Shown here: positions 45,001-53,700 of the stretch, piece by piece
How the letters are laid out: the number at the start of each line of letters is the position of its first letter
Position numbering within the stretch: position 1 is the first letter of the stretch
DNA from: Haematobia irritans
Lineage: Eukaryota > Arthropoda > Insecta > Diptera > Muscidae
Direction: 5' to 3'
DNA length: 64,000 nt
Assembly (NCBI RefSeq): GCF_050003625.1
Contig: NC_134401.1
Location: forward strand, 65,379,242-65,443,241
The notes under the pieces: model-generated
What the model was told of the DNA's origin: nothing
Seen by the model: the letters and a program-made list of their open reading frames with translations, nothing else
Databases searched by the model: none
Program-made: the position numbers and the translations under genes

Positions 45001-46740
45001 GTTTGTGAAGCTACGTTTCAGTACTTGGTCCATAATCCTTAATTTTTTTACCATAGCAATATGATTTGACATGTTTTTAAGCAGTTCTTATCTAATTTTT
45101 GTTGACATGTTTTGCCGCTCAAGCTGTATAGGTCACCACAACTCTTTGGGTAAAACACCGGCCCTATTCCCACATTTCGGCGGAAATTCTTAACCAACCA
45201 GGTCGAGGCTTGGGTCAGGCCAATCAACGGTTGACAATAGCATTTTTTTCTTTATTTTCGTCGTATGCTGGGGTTCACCATCCGGCTGAAACGTAACTTC
45301 CTCCTCAGAAATTGGTAAAATGATACAAAAGGTGCGAAGGAAATTTTGTATTTGCAAAAATTTGAATGCAAATGGATTGCAGGAATTATTTCGTCAATTG
45401 ATTAAAACTTTATTTGTTTCCAATCTGATAGTAAAACAGTGCTGATAACGTCGACTGGCATTATAAGTAATGACTCTATTTTTATTGACGAGTCCGCAAG
45501 CATTACTTTGATGATATAAACTAGCGCTTAAAACTTATTGATGTTCGATTGAACACCAACATTATGATGTGCCTGCAAGACAGACAAGGAGCCCATTGCA
45601 GACTCATCTTCGTTATGGCGAATCGTCGGAATTCGGCAAGGGTTGTACCTTCATTAATCCTAGAAGAAATGTGGGGAAGAACACAGAGTGAAAAATAAGC
45701 AACAAACAACATACAAAGCATATTGATATGGTACTAACATATAAAGTGTTATGGACAAAGTACTAAAAAGTGCACCACAAACAAATTTTGTTGAAAAGTA
45801 CTAAATTTAGTACAAGCGAGTAATTTTCGTTTGCTTTTTGTTTTTAAACTCGAACATGCATGTCTAACAAACACAGATGTTAATATTTGATTTATGTTCT
45901 ACAGAATGTGGATCCACCTAATTGATGTTGAACTTTACTTGTGGCTCATATTGATGTATAAGTTCACATTTATGCATCACTATCAAATATCTAATACCAT
46001 TATTTACTTTACTTATTTCAGAAAAGAAACGGCGCGTTTATGATCAATATGGTAAAGAGGGCTTATTGGGCGATCGCGGACACCATCGTTCATCTAGATA
46101 TCAAGGACACGATTTCGACGAGTTCGATATAATGGGTGGATTTCCATTTGTCTTCCGGCCGCCCGAAGAGGTGTTCCGAGAATTTTTCGGAGGCAATTCG
46201 CCATTTGCTGATTTATTTAGAGGTAACTGTTAAATTAGTTTAATTCTTGGACTATAATGAGATGCCTATGAACTTGCAGATGTTCACAGTTATCAACAAC
46301 CTGGTAGTCGGCGCTCAAATGGTACATCTGGAAGCAGTAGTCGCTCTCACCACTATGGAGCTAATACAAAATTGACTTCGCCATTCAATGCCCCCTCGCT
46401 CAATTATTCAATGATGGATTTCTTAATGCCATCAAATGGATTCACATCATTTTCCAGTTATAGTAGTATGTCTAATGGAGGCCGTACTACAGGCGCCGGA
46501 GCAAATGGTGCTGTTAAACGAACCTCAACATCGACTACATTTGTCAATGGAAAAAAGTTAATGACCAAAAAGTATGTTTTCCATACTATCCTCATCTAGT
46601 ATCATTTTCAATATTTAAATTTAATTTATTTCAGGGTCTATGAAAACGGCAAGGAGACCATATTTTCATATGAGAACGATGTACTCAAATCAAAGACTGT
46701 GAATGGGGTTGCGCAGAAACTCTCTTCAATAACAAACTAA
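30027..46740 (+). CDS. mrj: mrj: DNAJB6-like J-domain co-chaperone (gene span, exons in text)
   Basis: A class B J-protein that partners Hsp70, limits aggregation and is linked to nuclear and RNP functions in flies. Coding exons: 30201-30265, 30336-30445, optional 30574-30813, 46022-46222, 46280-46571, 46635-46740. All introns are GT-AG and phases match. Skipping the cassette gives 257 aa; including it gives 337 aa. The J domain has HPD at residues 31-33. A G/F-rich stretch follows ([20 protein letters not shown]), then a Ser/Tyr/Gly-rich linker and a C-terminal β-strand module ([20 protein letters not shown]...[11 protein letters not shown]) typical of DNAJB6/B2-type proteins. The start ATG at 30201 follows a likely 5' UTR exon from 30027. 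The intron between the cassette and exon 4 is ~15.2 kb and full of transposons. Confidence 0.93.
30201..30265 (+). CDS. mrj: mrj coding exon 1 (J-domain helix I-II start)
   Basis: Encodes [20 protein letters not shown] plus K and the first two bases of Ala. Donor is GC|GTAAGG. The following intron is only 70 bp (30266-30335). Confidence 0.93.
30336..30445 (+). CDS. mrj: mrj coding exon 2 (J-domain, HPD motif)
   Basis: Encodes residues 22-58 ([20 protein letters not shown] ... EAYEVLSD) with the HPD loop needed to stimulate Hsp70 ATPase. Donor is GACG|GTAAGT. It ends after the first base of a codon, which joins in frame to either 30574 or 46022. Confidence 0.93.
30574..30813 (+). CDS. mrj: mrj cassette exon (80 residues, in-frame, alternative)
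   Basis: Acceptor CACGTTTAG, donor TTCG|GTAAAC. It is 240 nt, exactly divisible by three, so both inclusion and skipping keep the frame. It encodes [15 protein letters not shown], a Ser/Tyr/Gly-rich low-complexity stretch, then [20 protein letters not shown] and [17 protein letters not shown]. The start repeats the helix-IV 'KRxxYD' motif found in exon 46022. If its donor is not used, the frame runs to TGA at 30954-30956, giving a ~185-aa short form, with AATAAA near 31301. Confidence 0.85.
31615..32874 (-). mobile_element. mariner transposon (copy 1), inactive
   Basis: 1260 bp between TA duplications (31613-14, 32875-76). TIRs are ACAGGTTGGCTGATAAGTCC and ACAGGATGGCTGAGAAGTCC, inverted. The minus strand encodes a mariner transposase in several broken frames. 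It lies in the large mrj intron in antisense orientation. Confidence 0.93.
31682..32672 (-). pseudogene. mariner transposase, frameshifted
   Basis: N-terminus at 32672 ([20 protein letters not shown]: paired HTH region), second HTH ([19 protein letters not shown]) in the next frame (about 32308-32502), then a badly broken middle. The C-terminal half is open (31682-31996: [15 protein letters not shown]... [20 protein letters not shown]), containing the second catalytic D and the PDLAPSDFF motif whose D is the last of the DD34D triad. At least three frameshifts, so no active product. Confidence 0.9.
34068..34380 (-). mobile_element. SINE copy, old and diverged
   Basis: From AGGTTAGCTATAGTGGCAGC to AACGGTTGCTCCCA, the same order as the SINE at 12931 with many substitutions and small deletions. 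Confidence 0.8.
35243..36510 (-). pseudogene. Exon-like tandem repeats with splice signals (minus strand)
   Basis: Four diverged ~170-230-bp blocks (near 35535, 36013, 36246 and 36420 on the plus strand) each read on the minus strand as polypyrimidine-AG, a short 45-66-nt segment ending ...ATTG, then GTAAG. Two further exon-like pieces follow downstream (35329-35405: acceptor TTGTTTCAG, donor ATG|GTAAGT; and from 35243, acceptor TTTTTTCCAG). Open frames exist in each but I could not join them all without stops. It may be a decayed multi-exon gene or transposon-borne gene. No family recognised. Confidence 0.35.
35709..35989. mobile_element. piggyBac-like MITE (281 bp)
   Basis: TTAA (35705-08, 35990-93) flanks TIRs with ACAGTCATC near each end (CACTAGACAGTCATCATT; inverse of CCCTGTACAGTCATCCTT). 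It is inserted in the exon-like repeat block. A relative is at 55731-56301. Confidence 0.75.
36893..37237. mobile_element. MITE with ~35-bp TIRs
   Basis: AAAGAGGAAGATGGGAGATT begins one arm near 36904 and its inverse AATCTCCCATCTTCCTCTTT closes the other (37207-37226). Homology extends outwards to CAAAGAT on both sides. About 345 bp, non-coding. Family unknown. Confidence 0.7.
38498..39106. mobile_element. TIR element with divergent tRNA-like units (copy 2)
   Basis: Starts TA|CACGCAAAGAAAACG and ends ATTTTTTTGCGTG. The minus-strand tRNA-like unit is at about 38577-38646 (part of the left arm deleted) and the plus-strand unit at 38756-38829. It abuts copy 3 directly at 39106/39107. Confidence 0.75.
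39107..39929. mobile_element. TIR element with divergent tRNA-like units (copy 3)
   Basis: CACACAAAGAAAAAAACG ... TTTATTTGCGTG|TA. The minus-strand tRNA-like unit is at about 39349-39420 (GGGATCGAACCCACGACC) and the plus-strand one at 39530-39604 (GCGGTTCGATTCTCC). It forms a tandem pair with copy 2. Confidence 0.75.
40160..40673. mobile_element. TA-flanked MITE with CACCCA termini
   Basis: TA|CACCCAAAAACAGTG on the left, TTTTTTCTGGGTG|TA on the right; 514 bp. The interior is rich in AGTTAAAATTTA-like words repeated in both senses. Non-coding. Confidence 0.7.
40680..41060. repeat. Diverged duplicate block A in mrj intron
   Basis: Shares an ordered series of blocks with 43395-43800: GAATATGTGGAAACCCTTAT / GAAATATGTGGAAAACCTTA, TTCTGGCA, ATAAAAGTGC..TTTTGTCCATATTT, GTTAAATGACTTAAAATAAA / CTAAACGACTTCAAAAAAAG. 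The upstream flank (40020-40070) also matches 41515-41575. It suggests an old tandem duplication later opened by transposons. Confidence 0.55.
42081..43365. mobile_element. hAT-like non-autonomous element (copy A)
   Basis: Ends CATAAGCGTAG and CTACGCTAATG are short inverted repeats. An 8-bp duplication ATTATAAC flanks it (42073-80, 43366-73), as in hAT elements. Characteristic G/C runs (GGGGGCTTAGACCCCCC and GGGGGGCTATAGCCCCCC) sit inside each end. It contains a younger TA-flanked MITE (42790-43195). No transposase. A second copy is at 60993-62067. Confidence 0.78.
42790..43195. mobile_element. TA-flanked MITE with CCCTACGGGAAAT termini (copy 2)
   Basis: CCCTACGGGAAATGG ... CAATTTTCCGTAGGG between TA dinucleotides (42788-89, 43196-97). 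The empty site is visible in hAT copy B (GTGGAACTACTTTTAG near 61893). 406 bp, the same family as 12310-12823. Confidence 0.88.
43395..43815. repeat. Diverged duplicate block B in mrj intron
   Basis: Partner of 40680-41060. It is interrupted at 43645-43682 by a Helentron-like 5' hairpin fragment (ACCTGTACCACAGTAGTGGT...AGGGTATAAT). Confidence 0.5.
43816..46021. other. mrj: Remainder of the large mrj intron
   Basis: AT-rich intron DNA without recognised repeats. A GC-richer patch at 45110-45310 and another at 45560-45670 look like decayed coding or repeat sequence, but I cannot name them. It ends with the acceptor TTACTTATTTCAG. Confidence 0.4.
46022..46222 (+). CDS. mrj: mrj coding exon (J-domain helix IV, G/F region)
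   Basis: Encodes [20 protein letters not shown]... [36 protein letters not shown]. The first codon is completed by the last base of either upstream exon. Donor is AGAG|GTAACT. Confidence 0.93.
46280..46571 (+). CDS. mrj: mrj coding exon (Ser-rich linker and start of C-terminal domain)
   Basis: Acceptor AACTTGCAG, donor AA|GTATGT. It encodes [20 protein letters not shown]..., hydrophobic [20 protein letters not shown], and [14 protein letters not shown]. The Ser-rich stretch corresponds to the S/T-rich region that DNAJB6-type proteins use in oligomer formation and client binding. Confidence 0.92.
46635..46740 (+). CDS. mrj: mrj last coding exon
   Basis: Acceptor TTTATTTCAG. It encodes [20 protein letters not shown], then [14 protein letters not shown] and TAA at 46738-46740. 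The 'NGVAQ' end matches the conserved C-terminus of the family. Confidence 0.92.
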
Positions 46741-47445
46741 ATGCAAATGATATGCCACTTTACACAACCAACTACCAACATTAAAAGTCATTTTTCATAG
46801 ATACAAATTGAAGACCAATAATCAATTAAGTTCTCCTGATCCCTATCCTCCTCCTCACCTAACCAGCAAAGGGGTAAACAACAACAAAGCGATTTGCTAA
46901 GACACACAACTCCTCAAAAAGCACACAAACTTATTTTGTTATAACTATTTTCTACTACTTATTTAATTTTTATATATAATTTACTTATGGTATTTTGATT
47001 TATGTATTTTTTTCTAATTTAATAACGATTTTTAGTCTTTAGTTAATGTGACGTTCGAAAATTGAAGCAGATAACAATACATGGCGCCATAGTTAAAGAC
47101 ACAAGGTTTTTCTTCTGTCTTTGCTCCATGCTATCAATTGCCAATACAGTTCGTCCAACTGAGAAGGGAAGATGGGCAAAACGAATATAATCGGTCCATG
47201 TATTTTGTAATAGTGTAAATTATAAGCACACTAAATTAAATGTACGATTTTCTTTCTGTTCGTCTTTCCTTGCGTTTTCAATAAGATTAGTTTATAATTA
47301 CAAATCTAAGACCGTTCTCTAGTTTAATTATAATTTTTTGCTTAAATAATAATAATAATAAATAAAAGCATTACAACAACGTGTATGAAACACATATAAT
47401 CAATTTAAAAAAAATGTCAAAGAAAGCCAATCTCTTAAATAAAAC
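46741..47445 (+). terminator. mrj: mrj 3' UTR and candidate polyadenylation sites
   Basis: AT-rich trailer. AATAAA hexamers occur at about 47359-47364 and 47439-47444, after a stretch with TTTATATATAATTTA. The end is not fixed by sequence alone. Confidence 0.5.
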
Positions 47446-48377
47446 AAAAGAAACAAAACTATGAAAATTAATCTTAAAAAGGAATAAAAATTTAATAAAT
47501 AAAAATGAAATTACTTACGAAATATCCGATTTTATCCCTTTCAATCCTATTTCCAAAATCCAGATAGCGCAGAATGCTGCCGACCCTTTTTTGTCGGCGG
47601 CGCCTGACACTAAATTTTTGCATCTTGCGGTGGCGGCTTCACGGCTAAACCGATACGATTGTAAATAAATTTTTCTATGTTAATTTAAATAAATGTTCTT
47701 GAGTAATTCGCTGTTAGATTAGGACGAAGTCTTGTGCAATACATTTTTATGCCATTCTCTGGACCAACGCAATGTTGCGCTGCTTTGATTTTGTTGCTCA
47801 GCTGTTGCTGATGGAATGTTGCAGATGATTTTTTGTCGCATAGTTGTGAATTAGATGATTCTTCAATGAAGGTAAGCATTACAATAGTTGTGTGTGTATA
47901 AATACCCGATTCCATGTCCATTTCGAGATAGGCTCTTATTATCCATTTGGTGCTTTTGGGTCATCCAAAAAATAAAAATAATTGATAATTTTAATACTTA
48001 CTCTCTGCATCAGCCATTTTAATACTGTGTGTTGTGCAACATATGCTTGAATGTTGCTTTTTAGAACATTTTACACTTGCAGTGTTGCCGGACCCATGAC
48101 ACTTGGATGTGTTGCGTAGTACATGCTCAATCTGGTGATATTTCAAACTAAAATTCCGAAATTTGTGGTGTGCGTGTTCCAAAGAATAAAATTAAAAGAA
48201 ATATCTCCCAGATGGAATTTACCTTTTCACCGTATTGTGTTCAAAGGTATACAGCTTGTAACATGAACAAATACACATCCAACACTTTCCCTTGTTTTAT
48301 AAGTTAAAACAAATTAAAATGTTTGCCTAGTTGTTATTGTTGTTATATTTCATCCATTTCATGCTATACGCTTTGGT
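47446..48377. other. Intergenic; small GC-rich open frame on minus strand
   Basis: A GC-rich patch (about 47565-47660) stands out. On the minus strand it reads as an exon-like block: acceptor GGTTTAG, an open frame with REAATARCKNLVSGAADKKG, donor TTTC|GTAAGT at about 47514-47519. No family recognised. The rest shows nothing I can support. Confidence 0.25.
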
Positions 48378-50105
48378 ACATCAGCTTGTAGCCAAATCAA
48401 GGAACTCTACGACTAAGGTGGGGTGTGTCCAGAGTGATCTGGTGGTAAGTCGGATTGGTTTAGCTGGGCAAGAGAAAAGATGACGCGTGTCGTGTGGCCC
48501 TTGGTTGCAAATTGGATATACGTCAGCTACGCTGCTATCAATCACTGATATGTAGGAATTGAGGCGGCTGCACTTGCCTGATCTTAATCGGGCTAAAACT
48601 ACCCTAGTCTCTTTCCTCCGGTGCTTTGGGCGGTGGTCGGACTCCGAGAACAGGGGGCTAATCACGGCATTCGATATCGAGAACTTTTGATCGAAATCTA
48701 AATTTTTCGGATCACGGGAGTCGATATCGAGTTTTTTTGATCGACAATTTTTTCGATTGGTAAATTGCAATCGTAAAACATTTTTCACTTGTTTTTTACA
48801 TTGTTTTCGCCATATAGGAATAGTAAATACATTAGTTTTAGATCGAATTGTTGCTAGTTTGTAGTAAATTTACATATAATGAACATATATTGAATATTTA
48901 GGACCAATGCAGCTCCAATAAAAGTTAAACAAAAATTGGTCATAGCCGAGTTCGGCAGCGAGCATTCTAGCTTGGCAAAGAACCATATATAAAGTGCACA
49001 TGCTAGATCGATATCCAAGAGATTGTGTTCAACCAAATACCGTACAACTCCGTGCCAACATAACGCTTCTGGACCACCTTGTAAGAATAGTGAATTATGA
49101 AGGCTTTCACTCGCAAAAAGTTTTAAGACGGCAGACAATTGTAAGGTGATAAAATTGACGTTGACATGTCACCAAAAATTATTTTCCATTTGAACGCCTC
49201 CTTCGTCAGCCGAAATCGTCCATTGAGCCTGCAAAAGGTGACTTTCTAACAGTGCACACCATTTCAAACCCATGTACTTACACCAATAACAATGTGCACT
49301 TTTATTCCTTATTTGTCGCCGAATTATTTTATATTCATCTCATCCTCCAATTAGGAAGGAATTCGGAGGAATGTAAAAAGAGATATGGGTCCATAAGATA
49401 TAATGCAATACAATTTACTTTTTACTTTGAAACCTCCAAAAACATGTTTTTTTCTACATTCTTTTTTGTGACGCTAACTTAATTTTGTCATTTCATTTTG
49501 TTCTGCTTCGTTTTTTGCTGTTGGCAACGCTTGAGAAATTGTATCAAATTTCGATCGAATCCCGTGATCCAAACTGTTAATCGTATCGACAATTTTTTCG
49601 ATACGATTATGAATTCGATATCGAATGCTGTGATTAGCCCCCAGGATTAACCTGGTAGGTTCTCACCGCTTCAGCTACAGTATCCTCATGAATCCTGTTC
49701 AAACCTGCCTGGTACGCAGCTTGCTCTAGAGGCTCTCTTTTATAGCGCTGGATATCGCTCTCTAGATGATGTATATGAACCCTTACGTTCCTGGGTGGTG
49801 GTTGTGTATCTATGGGATGGTGGTTTGGATGATTACTGCGATAACAACTCAGGAGATACTGCTTTGTGTCTTCGCACAGGGATGATCTTTGTCTTCACAT
49901 AAAGGTGATCCAGGGGTGTGCTGCGGAGACAACCAGTCGCAGTTCTAAGGGCAGGTGTTTATGTTATTCCACTGCGTATCACTAGTTTGCGGTGTCCACA
50001 CTGGCTCTGCATAGTTTACCACTGACCGGCCAATTTCCTTAGAGGTAGCATAGTAAATTCAGTCTCTCTTTTGTTTGGGGTTTGGTCAATGGTGTGGCAG
50101 TAAGA
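48378..50105 (-). mobile_element. LINE remnant (jockey/CR1-like RT C-terminus), split by a TIR element
   Basis: On the minus strand, 50105-49643 holds broken RT thumb sequence (VNYAEPVWTPQTSDTQWNNI..., ...HPCAKTQ..., then degenerate). 48652-48381 is the intact C-terminus RRKETRVVLARLRSGKCSRL, NSYISVIDSSVADVYPICNQ, GPHDTRHLFSCPAKP with a Cys/His knuckle, and a stop at 48381. Different from the RNase H-bearing LINE. Confidence 0.8.
48653..49642. mobile_element. TIR element inserted in the LINE remnant
   Basis: TIRs GGGGGCTAATCACGGCATTC and GAATGCTGTGATTAGCCCCC continue into ATATCGA-rich subterminal repeats (GATCGACAATTTTTTCGATT / TCGACAATTTTTTCGATACG). ~990 bp. A 94-codon minus-strand frame (48854-49138) looks protein-like but has no recognised domain. 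Superfamily unknown; no clear target duplication. Confidence 0.75.
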
Positions 50106-50532
50106 ACCTTAGGTTAATTTAATTTACATTTGACTTGAACCATAACAAGTTGTAGTAATCACACTTAATACTAGCCATGATTAAAATTTAAAAGAAATCA
50201 GTTCATCATAACATACCTAATACCTCACCATCCTTTTTTAGTAATAGTCCCATAGAAAGGACCTATAACCTAAAATATATGTAATTTTGTTTTGTTTAGA
50301 GCATGTGTTTAAACCTTTTCGTTTTCAGGCTTTCGTTGTTATTAATAAAGTCAATAGATGGACAAAATTTTTAGGTTTTAAAATGTTTAAAACCTAAAAA
50401 CTATATTGCAGTTCTCTAATATTATTAAAATACTCTAAATGCGACTAGCCAACAAAATGTTTGCAAAAATTCTGCTTGCTGTTATAACTTATTTTGAGAA
50501 AAATTATAACAAATTGCTTTCTTATATTACAG

Positions 50533-50657
50533 ATTAAGTTGTTCGCTTCATCCAAACTAAAGCATATTTTAGTGCAATCGGACTAATAACGCAATTTCCT
50601 TGTTGTAATAACTTTATTAAAATATTAAATTCTAAAGCAGTTAATTTTACACAATTG
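50533..50657 (+). other. Possible 5' non-coding exon of the DUF4806-like gene
   Basis: Bounded by acceptor TTATATTACAG and donor ATTG|GTAAGT. The next acceptor (TTTCATTTAG at 50681) is too close for a normal intron, so either the donor joins elsewhere or the whole 50533-50780 stretch is one exon. Confidence 0.3.
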
Positions 50658-50708
50658 GTAAGTACGATCTTTTTCATTTAGATTTTGTAAAGACTTAAGG
50701 TGTGTATT

Positions 50709-53700
50709 ATGTTCGAATTTAGCCTACTAAAAGAATTCGATGACCAACTTCTCTTAGATGAGGACATTAAATCCCATTTGGTAAGATTCAATAGAACTAT
50801 TTTTGATAAGTAGTACCTTCAGAAAAATGTCAACGAAAATCCCTTTAAGGCCGGTACTCTGTTCGGTTTTCGCGTTGAAACTCCATACAAAACCAAAACA
50901 TGCGAAAAACTAGCGAAATTTTTTCCATTTGTGGTACTTTGTTTTTTTTTCCGAGTTGAAAAACTGACGTAACTCGCGTAGTCAGTATTTTCATAACATG
51001 GCGCCATTTGCAATGTGAATTAAGAAATAATTTATTTATTAAACTGATTTTTGTGAATTTATAACACAAAAGTGGATCTGATTATTATTTAAAAATTTAA
51101 TCTGATGATTGATAAAACAAAGTATAACATGGAGTTGTATTTCCATAATAAACTAGCAACAATATCTAGCCGCTCCCTACTATATGGTAGAATATAAATA
51201 ATGTACATATATAACATGAAATTTAAACACAAATGTTAACAAAATAAAAGCTTTATTTGGTGAATTATATTTTACAATCGTTTCATTTGTACTGGGCATC
51301 GGGATAATAAACACAAAACATAATTTAAACAAAAGGAGGCACAGCAATTGATGTTCCAAAACAAGCATTAGCACTTCAACCAACATGTATAGTACCGAGG
51401 TAGCAATGAATGGAATCACAAGAATTAATTGCTATGTTCCAAAAAATAAAATGCAGCACTGTAAAATTAGTTTTTTAATTCCAAAGATATTTGTAAAATA
51501 ACTTCGCCTGCTTCTTCTTTTTCAAATTATTTATTTTGTATGCGTGTGTGTGTAAATCGAGCCACTAGTTGCGTACACACAAAAAAAAATTTTTGATTTC
51601 AATCACGAAAATCGCGGATTCAATCATTTTTTTAATTGAAATGTCTTCAATCGCGAAAATGATAGTATCAATCACCCATTTTGATTGAAAACCAACACGA
51701 TTTTCAATTAAAAATTTAATTGACTTTTGTAACGGAATCAATTAATTGTGTGATTGAATCAATTAAAAACGTGATTGATTTTTAACATAAAATTCAATCA
51801 CAGTTTTAATTGAATCAATTAAAATTTTAATCAATTTCGCGACAAAAATCAATCAACTATTTGATTCATTCAATTAAATAATTAATTGAAATTGGCTATA
51901 AATTTCAATCAAAAAATTTATATATTGCGCCCCCAAAATCATATTTAGTTTTATTTGAAATAAAAGAAAATATGTGTTCCTTATAAAATATATTTAATAC
52001 TTTATTATTTTTTGAATTATGCAATAGACAAATAAATTTGGTTCTTGTCATTTGTGTTTTGTTCTAACATAACATACACATACAATTACTATCAATAACA
52101 ACTATAGGGTGAAAAAAATAGACTATATAAATCATTATCTTCCTTATCATAATAACCATGTCAGCATGTTCCTTCTAATATGTAAATGCGCCTAGATTTC
52201 CAATAAATCAGCAGCCTGTAAGCTAAATTAGTTTTTCTGAACGTAAACAGTATAATTCGAATTTAATTTTGTTCAATTAAAAGTTAATTTTGCTAAAACT
52301 TACCTGCATAGAATATCAAGTTAAATTCTTAGTTCCAGGTTGCAGATTTATAATCTTCTTTTGCAGTTGTAGTCTTCTAGCATAAAAAGGTATATTAAGG
52401 AGCTCGGTAATAATTAATTAGTTTTAGTACAATTCCTTTCCAAAATTTACACACATTGAAATCGTCTATTAAAACTTGAACCAATCAAAGACAAAAATAA
52501 TGGCAAAACAATGAAATATTTGGTATTATGTTTATGATACTTTGCAAATTCTGGAAATAGAAAAAAATATAAATGGAAAATACATATTTTTTTATTATTT
52601 TCGGATATTTTTCATATTTTTAAATTCAAAAGAAAGAACTTTTTTACCATTACATAATTCAGCTCATTAGTTTATATATCAGATATACTGCTCTCTACTT
52701 GGGTTCAAACTGAAAAAGGCAGGTAAAACAAAAATACAATTTAATGCCAACGCTACTTCGCAACTTCAAGACCCAACAACAACAAGACCCAACAAACCCA
52801 TACCGCTCTTGGTTTTAAGATAACTAGGAGTGAAAAAATTATAATTTTAAAAGATCTATTGATATTTTGGTACCCACCTTTTGATTGCTAACATATTCGT
52901 ATATTCTTATATATTTGATAAAATGATGGAGTTGATTGATTGACCAATTTCACGAAATAAAATTGCTCACTAAAATAAATGAATAAAAAATATATTATTT
53001 TAGTTTGTTTAATGTAAACAGGCTTCAATAGAAAACGGTATTCACATTTCACAATGTCTTACCTTCAACACCCAGAAAAAAGTGACCCCTTCTTTAAGTT
53101 AAAATGAACTCATTGTGAAGAAAGTTGAACTTCGTATAGCGCCAAAGACATTTTTATTTGTTTGAACGATGTGATTTTCGTAGAAATTAGGTATAATGCA
53201 TTCCATATATTAGTTAACATTTTCCTATATTTATGTACCACTATACTACAGAATGAAAAAATTTAACTGATTTGAATTCATATATGGAATGTTTTTATTG
53301 AAATTTTTTCATTCACATGGACAAATCTTACACATTTGTGGTAAAACTTTTACTTCATAATTAGAACTGCTTACCTTCGTTTTTAAATACAATTTTATTT
53401 ATTTATATAAGCAATTTTATATTCAATAAAAGACATGTTTTATTAATATATTGAATATATTTATTAAGAATCAACGGCATCGAATCTCCTTGAAATATTA
53501 GTTTATTATTCCGCTGTTTCCAATTTCCATGTGATATTATCAACTGTAAAACGCACTTTTTCTTCTTCTTGTACTTTTCATTTTTAATAAGTTGCTGCCT
53601 AACGATTTTGTCCTCCTTTTACAATTTCAATACCTACAAATATAAAAAATCATAAACCATTTTTGTTACAAAAGGTTAGCGTCACTGAATATTACCTGAT

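Noticed and set aside
48001..48017. Possible first exon MADAE followed by GTAAGT on the minus strand
   Set aside because: Only a few codons, with no downstream exon that could be joined convincingly.
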